From assembly GCA_963789535.1 (NCBI GenBank), contig CAWBKU010000005.1, positions 1,674,001 through 1,738,000 on the forward strand: a stretch of DNA of 64,000 bases, written 5' to 3'. The translations under genes and the position numbers were made by a program. This document shows, piece by piece, positions 9,529 through 17,288 of the stretch (positions within the stretch are counted from its first letter, which is position 1; each line of letters starts with the position of its first letter). The notes beneath the pieces are model-generated. The model did not search any database. It had not been told where the DNA came from and saw nothing but the letters and a program-made list of their open reading frames with translations. This stretch comes from CAVXHQ01 sp963789535 (GTDB lineage Bacteria > Pseudomonadota > Alphaproteobacteria > Rhodobacterales > Rhodobacteraceae).

Positions 9529-9646
9529 AACAGAACCTTTTGCAGGGCGGCGCGTTGGGTCGGCGTCGGGGCGCTTCCTTTGCGCGGTCGCGCGGCGCCG
9601 CGTGTCGTGCTACGATCTTCAGGCCCGAACCGGCGAGGGGGTTTCG

Positions 9647-10522
9647 ATGTTCAAGGCGATGAAGAAGGTCTGGTCGGTGATCTGGGACATTCTGATTCTT
9701 GCCGACAAGGTCAACCTCGGCCTCGTCGCGGCAGGTGTGGCGTTCTTCGGCATGTTCTCGATCTTTCCGGCCATTGCCGCCCTCATCGCGGTGTTCGGTC
9801 TGGTGGCGGACCCGGCGATCGTCGTCGAGCAACTCGACCTTGTGCGCGACATCATCCCGGACGAGACCTATAACCTCATCTCCTATCAGTTCACCCGCCT
9901 CCTCGGCGCGGGCACCCAGACACTCGGGCTGGCGACGGTGATCTCGCTCGGCGTGGCACTCTGGGCCGCGCGGGCGGGGGTGGCGGCGCTCATGCAGGGG
10001 CTGAACGCGATTTCGGGGATGCCGAACCGGGGCGGGCTGTGGCAATACGTCGTGGCGCTGACGCTGACCGTCTCGCTCATCGGGATCTGCGTGACGGCCC
10101 TGCTGATGGTGGTCGTGGCCCCGATCGTCATCGCCTTCCTGCCGATCTCGTCCTCGACCGGCCTCATCCTCGAGGCGACCCGCTGGGTCGTGGCGTTCCT
10201 CATTGTACAGGCCGCCCTCAGCGTGCTCTACCGCTTCGGCCCGAACCGGCGCGGCGACAGGATGCGCTGGTTCACGCCCGGCGCGCTCCTCGTCGTGGTG
10301 CTGTGGATCGCGGGTTCCTACGGGTTTTCGTATTACCTGAGCAATTTCGGCAGCTATAACGAGATCTACGGCGCCATCGGCGCGGTGATCGCGATGCTGA
10401 TGTGGCTCTATATCTCGGCCTATCTGGTGCTGATGGGGGCCGCGTTCAACGTCGTCGTCCTGCGTCAGGAGCGGGGCGTGAAGGAGGCCGTGTCGCCCTT
10501 CGACACCGAAACGCCCGCCTGA
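9647..10522 (+). CDS. YihY/virulence factor BrkB family inner membrane protein
   Basis: Polytopic membrane protein of 291 residues with about six hydrophobic helices. It shows the family patterns AAGVAFFGMFSIFPAIAALI near the N terminus, YRFGPNRR in the middle, and a C-terminal YGAIGAVIAMLMWLYISAY segment. The family was once annotated as ribonuclease BN by mistake. Its biochemical role is still unclear; transport or envelope functions have been suggested. The start has a GAGGGGG ribosome-binding site 7 nt upstream, better than the earlier in-frame ATG. It stands alone, convergent with phyR, and their stops are only 43 nt apart. Confidence 0.88.
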   Translation: MFKAMKKVWSVIWDILILADKVNLGLVAAGVAFFGMFSIFPAIAALIAVFGLVADPAIVVEQLDLVRDIIPDETYNLISYQFTRLLGAGTQTLGLATVISLGVALWAARAGVAALMQGLNAISGMPNRGGLWQYVVALTLTVSLIGICVTALLMVVVAPIVIAFLPISSSTGLILEATRWVVAFLIVQAALSVLYRFGPNRRGDRMRWFTPGALLVVVLWIAGSYGFSYYLSNFGSYNEIYGAIGAVIAMLMWLYISAYLVLMGAAFNVVVLRQERGVKEAVSPFDTETPA

Positions 10523-10541
10523 GGTTCCCCCCGGGCGGGCG
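10512..10541. terminator. GC hairpin between convergent genes
   Basis: Arms CGCCCGCC / GGCGGGCG (8 bp) with a 14-nt loop overlap the stop codon of the BrkB-type gene, in the 43-nt gap before the phyR stop. There is no T-run on either strand, so intrinsic termination is uncertain. Confidence 0.35.
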
Positions 10542-10565
10542 CGTCGCGGCGGCGGTGTCCTCCGA

Positions 10566-11378
10566 TCAGCCGTGCAGCGTCTCGGTCGAGGCGAAGAACA
10601 TCGCCTGACTGACGGCAGAGCGCACCTGGTCCTCGCTGTAGGGCTTGGAAATCAGGAACGCCGGTTCCGGGCGCTCGCCAGTCAGCAGGCGCTCGGGGAA
10701 CGCGGTGATGAAGATCACCGGCAGATCGCCGTGGTGGGCGAGGATTTCCTTGATCGCCTCGACGCCGCTCGAATTGTCGGCAAGCTGGATGTCGGCGAGG
10801 ATGAGGTCCGGCCGCTCTGTCTTGGCGAGTTTCACGGCAGAGGCATGCGTGCGGGCGACGCCGATGATGGCATGCCCCATGTCCGAGACGATGCTTTGCA
10901 GGTCCATGGCGATGATCGCCTCGTCCTCGATGATGAGGATGCGTCCCGCGATGCTGTCCTCCATCTCTTGCCGGGCGACCGAAATCAGGTGCTCGACCTC
11001 GTCGATCTCGGTTTCCATGATGGTTGCGACATCGGGGGCCGAGAAATCCTCGACGGTGTGCAGGAGCAGCGCCTCGCGGGTGTTGGGGGTCAGTTTCGAC
11101 AGATGCGCCTGCGCGGCGGCGGCAAGGCCGGTCTCGTCGCCCGATACCGGCGCGCCGGTGCTTTGCCAGATCGAGTGGAACACCTTGAACAGAGAGACGC
11201 GGGGTGCGACATCGGCGCTGAAGATTTCGCGGTTGTCGAGGATCGCCTCGAGGGTGGCGGCGGCATAGGTGTCGCCCGAGGCCTGACTGCCCGTCAGGGC
11301 GCGCGCATAGCGGCGCAGATAGGGAAGTTCGGCGCCGATCAGGGTCGACAGATCGGGGGAAGTGATAGCGTCGGTCAT
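10566..11378 (-). CDS. phyR: general stress response anti-anti-sigma regulator PhyR
   Basis: Response regulator of 270 residues with the PhyR fusion. An EcfG-like sigma domain lies at about residues 8-120 (including LPYLRRYARALTGSQASGD) and a receiver domain at about 140-262. Receiver motifs are IIEDEAIIAMD, phosphoacceptor Asp196 in LILADIQLA, FITAFPE and SKPYSEDQV. When phosphorylated, PhyR's sigma-like domain binds NepR and releases EcfG. The start chosen is the ATG before TDAITSP, which has GGAGGCC directly upstream in the message and keeps the double promoter intact. It is divergent from nepR-ecfG. No PhyR-type histidine kinase gene is in the window. Confidence 0.95.
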   Translation of the reverse strand: MTDAITSPDLSTLIGAELPYLRRYARALTGSQASGDTYAAATLEAILDNREIFSADVAPRVSLFKVFHSIWQSTGAPVSGDETGLAAAAQAHLSKLTPNTREALLLHTVEDFSAPDVATIMETEIDEVEHLISVARQEMEDSIAGRILIIEDEAIIAMDLQSIVSDMGHAIIGVARTHASAVKLAKTERPDLILADIQLADNSSGVEAIKEILAHHGDLPVIFITAFPERLLTGERPEPAFLISKPYSEDQVRSAVSQAMFFASTETLHG

Positions 11379-11405
11379 GGAGGCCGCCTTTGTTTGACTT
11401 TCTTG

Positions 11406-11437
11406 GGAACCAAACATCCGATATTACGTTGGGTTCC
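11406..11437. promoter_or_regulatory. two overlapping divergent EcfG-type promoters
   Basis: Plus strand: GGAAC (11406-11410), 16 nt, CGTT (11427-11430), a full match to the alphaproteobacterial EcfG consensus, reading toward nepR-ecfG. Minus strand: GGAAC (11437-11433), 16 nt, TGTT (11416-11413), reading toward phyR with its -10 about 35 nt from the start codon. The two share the same 32 bp in near-palindromic form, so sigma-EcfG would drive both arms of its own control circuit from one site. Confidence 0.8.
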
Positions 11438-11551
11438 AGATTATCTGCGCCGCGGCGCGGTTTTTTCGCGACAGGCGGTCGGACATGCCCTTTTGCCCAA
11501 GGGCAGAACGGCGTCGTTCGCCGGAATTTGACGGAAGGACGTTTCGACGTA

Positions 11552-11734
11552 ATGCCATCTCACGAATCGCGCAAGAGCAAGGCGGACGACATCGACGCAC
11601 ACCTCAAGCGGGCCTTCGACAGCCTGACCGAAGCGGCGATGCCCGACCGGCTGGTGGCCCTCCTCGACAGGCTCCGGGCCGAGGAGTCGGCGCCGGACGA
11701 CGACGCTTCGGGAACAGGCAGCGCGCCTGAATGA
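11552..11734 (+). CDS. nepR: anti-sigma factor NepR
   Basis: Short protein of 60 residues. It contains the NepR core ADDIDAHLKRAFDSLTEA followed by MPDRLVALLDRLRAEE, the helix pair that clamps EcfG and is itself bound by PhyR. The acidic, serine-rich tail is typical. The ATG before PSHESRKSK has GGAAGG about 14 nt upstream; an upstream in-frame extension would run through the promoter region and is rejected. The stop overlaps the ecfG start by four bases (ATGA), so the anti-sigma and sigma factors are translationally coupled. The leader after the EcfG promoter is about 110 nt long. Confidence 0.9.
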   Translation: MPSHESRKSKADDIDAHLKRAFDSLTEAAMPDRLVALLDRLRAEESAPDDDASGTGSAPE

Positions 11735-12225
11735 AGTCCCAGAACCCCCGGGAAGAACTGGTCACGCACCTGCCGGCCCTGCGCGCCTTCGCGCTCAGCC
11801 TGTCGCGCAATGGCGCGCAGGCCGACGATCTCGTGCAGGATACCGTGGTGCGGGCCTGGACGAATTTCGACAAGTTTCAGGTCGGCACGAACCTGCGCGC
11901 CTGGCTCTTCACCATCCTGCGCAACATCTTCTATTCGGGCCGCCGCCGGGCGAGCCGTGAGGTCGAGGACGTGGACGGCATCTTTGCGTCCAAGCTCACC
12001 GAACTGCCCGCGCATGACGGGCGCCTCGAGATGGCCGAATTCCTCGCCGTCTTTGCGACACTGCCCGACGAACAGCGCGAAGCCCTGGCCCTGGTCGGCG
12101 CGGCAGGCTTTTCCTATGAGGAGGCCGCCGAGATGTGCGGTGTCGCCATCGGCACGATCAAGAGCCGCGCCAACCGCGCCCGCGCCCGGTTGACCGATCT
12201 CCTCAGGAGCGATCAGGACGCCTGA
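11731..12225 (+). CDS. ecfG: general stress response sigma factor EcfG
   Basis: ECF sigma factor of 164 residues. Region 2 carries ADDLVQDTVVRAWTNFDKF and NLRAWLFTILRN. Region 4 carries LPDEQREALALVGAAGFSYE and an IGTIKSRANRARARL recognition helix. Together with nepR and the divergent phyR this is the complete core of the alphaproteobacterial general stress response. Held inactive by NepR, EcfG is freed when PhyR is phosphorylated and then directs transcription from GGAAC-N16/17-CGTT promoters such as those at 11406-11437 and 57306-57331. Confidence 0.93.
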   Translation: MKSQNPREELVTHLPALRAFALSLSRNGAQADDLVQDTVVRAWTNFDKFQVGTNLRAWLFTILRNIFYSGRRRASREVEDVDGIFASKLTELPAHDGRLEMAEFLAVFATLPDEQREALALVGAAGFSYEEAAEMCGVAIGTIKSRANRARARLTDLLRSDQDA

Positions 12226-12635
12226 AAGCCCGTCGAGGGCGTCGATCCATGCCGCTGCGGACGTGGCGTGCGCAACCCATGGGGGCATTTTCACGTTTGT
12301 CGCCCGCCATTTGGCCTGTGCCCTGCGGGCATCGCCGGTCTGATTGGCCGCATTTTGTGGCAAACCTGCAACCCTACCACCGAGGGCGTCTATCCACAGG
12401 GTTTTCCACAAGTTCTGCTGCGTGCGCGCCGAAAATAAGGCGCAGGCGATGACCGGCCCGCCGCAAACGGCGCTATGGCCATGGCGCAAAAGGCGCAGGT
12501 GCTCACGGTTTCGGCACGACTTTGCCACAATCGGCAACTTTTGGCTGGAATTTGAGAATCTCCCCGGATAGCTTCGCGTCAAACAAACAAAACGTTCCCC
12601 GCCAATGAGGGTACGTATGAGGCGGAGCAGGAACA
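12226..12635. other. 410-nt gene-free region upstream of the adhesin gene
   Basis: No credible gene here; the frames that cross it are Arg-rich and lack ribosome-binding sites. The last 120 nt, from about 12515, are clearly richer in A+T than the surroundings, as expected for a promoter and control region of the adhesin gene. It holds a small inverted repeat, TTGCC-6 nt-GGCAA (12522-12537), which may bind a regulator. I see no convincing -35/-10 pair and no EcfG-type motif. Confidence 0.5.
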
Positions 12636-15600
12636 ATGGCAGCGACACAATTTGTCGTCCGCAATGGTGCGGGCGCAGTAAATAGGGGTGTGACCGGCGG
12701 CAACGGTCTGGCCCTGCCGATCGGCGCATCGGCCGGAGCGGACATCTCACTCAATCTCACGCAAGCGCAGATCGTGTCCTACGGACGGGTCGGCAATGCG
12801 CTCGAGATCACGCTGACCGACGGGCAGATCATCGTCGTCGACAACTTCTTCGGCGCGGGCGGGCAGCCGCAGGCGGACCTCTACCTCTCGACGAACGGCC
12901 TTCTGACGCAGGTCGAACTCGCGCCGGGGCAGGGTGGTCTCTACTACTCGACCTATGTGCCCGAGGACAGCTACGGCAAGTTCACGGTCTCGGACGACCT
13001 GTATTTCTATCCCGGGCAGGATACCATCGTTGCAGCGCCCGTCGGGGCGGCGGACGACGATGTCGGCATGCTCGGCGTCGCCCCCCTGCTCGGCGGTCTC
13101 GGCCTCTGGCCGCTGCTTGGCGCAGCGGCTCTGGTGCCCGCGGTCCTCGGTGGCAGTGAAGAACGCCCGGATCCTGACGGTGGCGGTGGCGGCGGTGGTG
13201 GCGGTGGCGATGGCGATGGCGACCTGGACCTCGATATCCTGACCGGCACCATCAATGCGGGCGACACGATCAACGCGGTCGAGCGCCTCGACGGCACGGA
13301 CATCACCGGAACGGGCACTGTCGGCGGCACAGTGACCGTGACGATCGGCGACGCGGTCGTCGTCACGACGGTGGGCGAGGACGGTGGCTGGATCGTCCAC
13401 TTCGAACCCGAGCAGATCCCCGAAGGCACCTATGATCAGCCGGTCGTGGCTGTCATCACCCGCGGCGACGACAGCCTGACTGTCGACGACGCGATCCATG
13501 TCGACACCGAACTGAGCGTCACCTTCGACGAGGATGGCGTCGGCGGCGACGGCACCGTGAATGCGGTCGAGAACGCCGGCGTCGTCACCCTGACCGGCAC
13601 GACAGACGCAGGCTCGACGGTCGTCGTGACCGTGAACGAAGTTACCTACACCGCCGTCGTCACCGGCACGACATGGGTTGTCGAACTGGTCGGCAGCACG
13701 CTCAGCCCGGGTGAATATGTCCAGGGCGTCAGCGTCGTGGCGACCGACGACGTCGGCAACACTGCCACCGTCACCGGCGACTTCGTGGTCGACACCGTCA
13801 CCACTGTCACGCTCGACAGCCAGGACTTCGGCGGCGACTTCGTCGTCAACTTCACCGAGCGCAACGGCGGCATCACCCTGACCGGCACCGCCGAAGCGGG
13901 CGCCACCGTGATCGTCGCGATCGAAGGCGTGTCGCGCACCGTAACGGCAACCGTGACGGGCACCTGGACGGCGAGCTGGACCGTGACGGACCTGCCGACC
14001 GGCAACATCGAGATCACAACGGGCGTGACCGTCACCTCGACCGATCTGGCGGGCAACACCGCCACGGCGACCGGCACCGTCGAGATGGACACCTTCGTCA
14101 ACCTCCTCACGCTCACCAGCGTGCCGGTGGCGGGCGACGACATCATCAACCGCGTCGAATGGTCCGCCGATATCGCCCTGACGGGCATGGTCGAGGCCGG
14201 ATCGTCGGTCACGGTAACGGTGCAGGGCGTCACCCGCACGGCCTCGGTCACGGCGTCCGGCGAATGGTCGGTCACGTTCGAGGGCGGCAGCCTGCCGGTC
14301 GGCGAATACAACACCAACATCGTCGTGAACGCGACAGATGCGGCCGGCAACACCGCCAGCATCACCCACGGCGTGCGCGTCGACACGGTGGTCGGCGACG
14401 TCACCCTCAGCGCCGACCCGATCGAGATCGACGACATCGTCAACGCCGTGGAGCGCGAGGACGGTGTGCTCATCTATGGCACCGCGACCGCCGGTTTCGA
14501 CGTGACAGTGACGCTCGGCGGGGCAATCCACGTCGTGGTGGCGGACGCGGACGGCAACTGGTCGTCGCTGTTCCTCAAGGCAGAGATCCCCGGCGGCACC
14601 TATGATGCGCCGATCACCGCCTCGATCACCGACACGGCCGGCAACTTCAAATCGGTCAGCGATACGGTCCACATCGACACCGAACTGACGGTGACGATCA
14701 ACGGAAACGTCGAGGGCGACAACATCATCAATGCCCTTGAGGCGAGCGATGGCGTGGTTTTCTCGGGCGCCACCGAACCGGCCGCAACGGTCGTGGTCGG
14801 CTTCGGCGCCGCCTCGCGGACGGTCACGGCGAACGCCGCGGGCGTCTGGACGGCGGGGTTCGCCGCCGCCGACATCCCGGCTGGCGAAAGCAGCCAGACG
14901 GTGACGGCCCGCGCCACCGACCGTGCCGGCAACGTGGCGAACGCCTCGCACGGCTTTGCGGTCGACACCATCGTCAACCCGCTGACCCTGCGTACGGTCG
15001 AGGGCGACAACCTGGTGAACCGGGCCGAGGCCGCGGACGGCATCGAACTGACCGGTCTGGTCGAGCGGGGCGCCACCAGCGTCATGGTTGAATACGAGGG
15101 CCAGAGCTACCGCGCCAACATCTCGACGGCCGGCGGCTGGCGCGTGGTCATCCCGGCGGCGGCGGTCGTGGGGGGCGAGTATACCGCCGAGGTCCAGATC
15201 ACCGCGACCGACCGGGTCGGCAACGTGCGCACCATCGAGGGGTCTTTCGCGGTCGACACCACGCCGCCCGTCGCGCCGGTGATCGAGAGCTACCGTGTCA
15301 CCGGCACCGGCGAGGTCCGCGAATTCACCACTTCGCTCACCGACGACGACATCACCATCTTTTCGCTGAACGGCAATGGCCCGCCGGTCGATGTGTCGCC
15401 GACGCCGACGGTGGACCCGCTCTACAACGAAACCAGCTTCCGCTTCGGCACGCCGATCTCGGCCGGGACGCATCTGGTGATGACCGCGTCGGACGCGGCG
15501 GGCAACGCCACCTCCACCCTCTTCGTGGTGGACGAGACGGGCACAAACGTCGTCAACGTCGACCGGACCAACCTCGACGCCTTCGACATCGAGGGGATCG

Positions 15601-15836
15601 ACCTCCAGTTCGCCGAGGACAGCTCGCTGACCCTCTCGGCATCGCAACTCGAGTCGCTCTCGCGCCACTCGAACCTGCTGACGATCCATGGCGGCGACGA
15701 CGATACGGTCAACATCGCCGGCGCGCTGGCGACTGGCGAGACCTCCGAGATCGGCGGACGGACCTACGAGCACTACACGCTCGGCGACAACGGCGGCATG
15801 CTCATCATCGACGACGAAATCAACGTCGTCACCTGA
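12636..15836 (+). CDS. BapA/LapA-like repeat adhesin, type I secretion substrate
   Basis: Large secreted protein of 1066 residues. Residues 1-145 form a BapA-type prefix domain, followed by a hydrophobic stretch (about 145-172, LLGGLGLWPLLGAAALVPAV) and a run of about ten glycines plus alternating Asp-Gly near 181-200. Then come seven immunoglobulin-like repeats of about 95-100 residues, each opening with a D-x-(I/V)-N-x-x-E motif and ending near (V/I)DT. A diverged eighth module and a C-terminal tail (about residues 970-1066) follow. No calcium-binding RTX nonapeptides are visible, so secretion would rely on another C-terminal signal. The three genes that follow encode a complete type I exporter, so it is very likely a biofilm or surface adhesin. 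There is no Sec signal peptide. Confidence 0.85.
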   Translation: MAATQFVVRNGAGAVNRGVTGGNGLALPIGASAGADISLNLTQAQIVSYGRVGNALEITLTDGQIIVVDNFFGAGGQPQADLYLSTNGLLTQVELAPGQGGLYYSTYVPEDSYGKFTVSDDLYFYPGQDTIVAAPVGAADDDVGMLGVAPLLGGLGLWPLLGAAALVPAVLGGSEERPDPDGGGGGGGGGGDGDGDLDLDILTGTINAGDTINAVERLDGTDITGTGTVGGTVTVTIGDAVVVTTVGEDGGWIVHFEPEQIPEGTYDQPVVAVITRGDDSLTVDDAIHVDTELSVTFDEDGVGGDGTVNAVENAGVVTLTGTTDAGSTVVVTVNEVTYTAVVTGTTWVVELVGSTLSPGEYVQGVSVVATDDVGNTATVTGDFVVDTVTTVTLDSQDFGGDFVVNFTERNGGITLTGTAEAGATVIVAIEGVSRTVTATVTGTWTASWTVTDLPTGNIEITTGVTVTSTDLAGNTATATGTVEMDTFVNLLTLTSVPVAGDDIINRVEWSADIALTGMVEAGSSVTVTVQGVTRTASVTASGEWSVTFEGGSLPVGEYNTNIVVNATDAAGNTASITHGVRVDTVVGDVTLSADPIEIDDIVNAVEREDGVLIYGTATAGFDVTVTLGGAIHVVVADADGNWSSLFLKAEIPGGTYDAPITASITDTAGNFKSVSDTVHIDTELTVTINGNVEGDNIINALEASDGVVFSGATEPAATVVVGFGAASRTVTANAAGVWTAGFAAADIPAGESSQTVTARATDRAGNVANASHGFAVDTIVNPLTLRTVEGDNLVNRAEAADGIELTGLVERGATSVMVEYEGQSYRANISTAGGWRVVIPAAAVVGGEYTAEVQITATDRVGNVRTIEGSFAVDTTPPVAPVIESYRVTGTGEVREFTTSLTDDDITIFSLNGNGPPVDVSPTPTVDPLYNETSFRFGTPISAGTHLVMTASDAAGNATSTLFVVDETGTNVVNVDRTNLDAFDIEGIDLQFAEDSSLTLSASQLESLSRHSNLLTIHGGDDDTVNIAGALATGETSEIGGRTYEHYTLGDNGGMLIIDDEINVVT

Positions 15837-15845
15837 CGGCGGCCA

Positions 15846-15872
15846 CCGCCCGGGGGGATACTCCCCGGGCGG
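15846..15872 (+). terminator. strong hairpin after the adhesin gene
   Basis: Arms CCGCCCGGGG / CCCCGGGCGG (10 bp) with a 7-nt loop begin 10 nt after the adhesin stop. Only a short ACTTT follows, so it may act as a partial terminator that lowers exporter gene expression relative to the adhesin. Confidence 0.5.
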
Positions 15873-15950
15873 ACGACTTTGCGTGGAGGGCGGATCAACC
15901 GGCCCCGCGTGACCCGGACGGGTAAGGCGGACCGACGAGGGGGCAGGCAG

Positions 15951-17288
15951 ATGGCCGGAACAGCACAGAAAAAGGGCAGGCGCGGTGCGTCCCTCGGGAG
16001 CGCAATCGCGTCTGCCCTTTTGCTGTCTCTGGCGGCGGCCTGTTCCGGTGCCGACGGTGTGACCCGCGCGGGTCCGGCCGACTTTGCCGGTGCAACAGAA
16101 CCCGCGCTCGATGCGCAGATGCGCGACGGCACCAATTCGGCACTGATCGAGGGGCTGCTCAACCGCCGCTCGATCCTGCAACCGGGGCCGCTGCGCGAGG
16201 TCGCCGACGCGGTCATGGCCGCCAACGCGCGCGCCGCCGAGGCAGACCTGCGCGCCGCCGTTCTGCGCGCCGACGCCAAGGCGCTGAACTGGCTGCCGAG
16301 CATCGGCCCCAACATCTCCCTCACCTCGCTCGGCACCGTCGTGGCGAGCCTCGTGCTCAATCAGGCCATCGTCGACCACGGCGCCCGCCGGGCGGAACGC
16401 GATTATGCCAAATACGACGTCGAGGTCGCCGCGATCCGGCTGGCCGAGGACAGCAACGACCGCGTCATGCAGGCGCTCGACCTCTATCTGCGGGCCGAGG
16501 CGGCACGGACCGATGCCGCGGTGCTGGCCGCTGGCATGGAGACGATGGACCATTTCGCCTACGTCATGACCGAGCGGGTGAATGCGGGCGTCAGCGACCG
16601 GGTGGACCTTCAGGTCGTGACCCAGCGGCAGGACCAGATGCGCTCCGACCTCGCCTCGGCGCGCGAGACGGCGGCCTCGGCCACCGCGGAATTGCAGACG
16701 ATGTCGGCCCGGCCGATCGGTCAGATCGGGGGCCTGTCGGCCCGTGCCGCCCCGGCGGCGACGGCACCGGCACTGACGGTGATGCAGGCCGAGGCCGAGA
16801 GCAACCGTGCCATCGCGGGGGCGGTCGCGGCGCGCGCCGGGTTTCTGCCGGGGCTGTCGGTCGGCGGCAGCGTCGATCAGGACGGCGGCACCTCCTGGGG
16901 CCTGAACATCGACGCGGCCAATGTCCTCAACGTCGGCAATGCCGCCTCGATGCGCGCCATCGAGGCCGAGCAACAGGCCGCCGCCGCGCGCGTCACGCAA
17001 GAGCGCGAGCAGGCGGCGCGGACGCTGGCGGCGATGGACGGGCAACTGGTGTCGCTGCGCCGTCAGGAGGGCGAGGCGCAGGCGCTCGCCGCGCAGGCCG
17101 CGGGCAACTACGAACTCTTCGCGCAGCAACAGCGCGCCGGACAACGCTCGGTCACAGAGACGGTCGGCGTGTTCGAGACGCGGATCCGCGCCGAACGTGC
17201 CGCCGCCGAACTGCGCTATGACATCGCGCGGCTGGAAATCAGGATGGCGGCCGTTCTCGGCACGCTCGTCGACGGAGAACAGATATGA
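15951..17288 (+). CDS. TolC-family outer membrane protein of a type I secretion system
   Basis: Protein of 445 residues, rich in Ala/Glu/Arg heptad-like helices with two repeated halves, as in TolC-type channel proteins. The N terminus (positively charged GTAQKKGRRG, hydrophobic ASALLLSLAAAC, then SGADG) reads as a lipoprotein-like signal with cleavage before Cys, although its lipobox is not canonical. It should form the outer membrane and periplasmic tunnel for the adhesin. The ATG at 15951 has a GAGGGGGCAGG ribosome-binding site; a longer in-frame start is less likely. Its stop overlaps the ABC gene start by four bases. Confidence 0.85.
   Translation: MAGTAQKKGRRGASLGSAIASALLLSLAAACSGADGVTRAGPADFAGATEPALDAQMRDGTNSALIEGLLNRRSILQPGPLREVADAVMAANARAAEADLRAAVLRADAKALNWLPSIGPNISLTSLGTVVASLVLNQAIVDHGARRAERDYAKYDVEVAAIRLAEDSNDRVMQALDLYLRAEAARTDAAVLAAGMETMDHFAYVMTERVNAGVSDRVDLQVVTQRQDQMRSDLASARETAASATAELQTMSARPIGQIGGLSARAAPAATAPALTVMQAEAESNRAIAGAVAARAGFLPGLSVGGSVDQDGGTSWGLNIDAANVLNVGNAASMRAIEAEQQAAAARVTQEREQAARTLAAMDGQLVSLRRQEGEAQALAAQAAGNYELFAQQQRAGQRSVTETVGVFETRIRAERAAAELRYDIARLEIRMAAVLGTLVDGEQI

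Noticed and set aside
13177..13221. Glycine-codon repeat in the adhesin as a phase-variation tract
   Set aside because: The repeat unit is three bases, so slippage would change linker length but not the reading frame.
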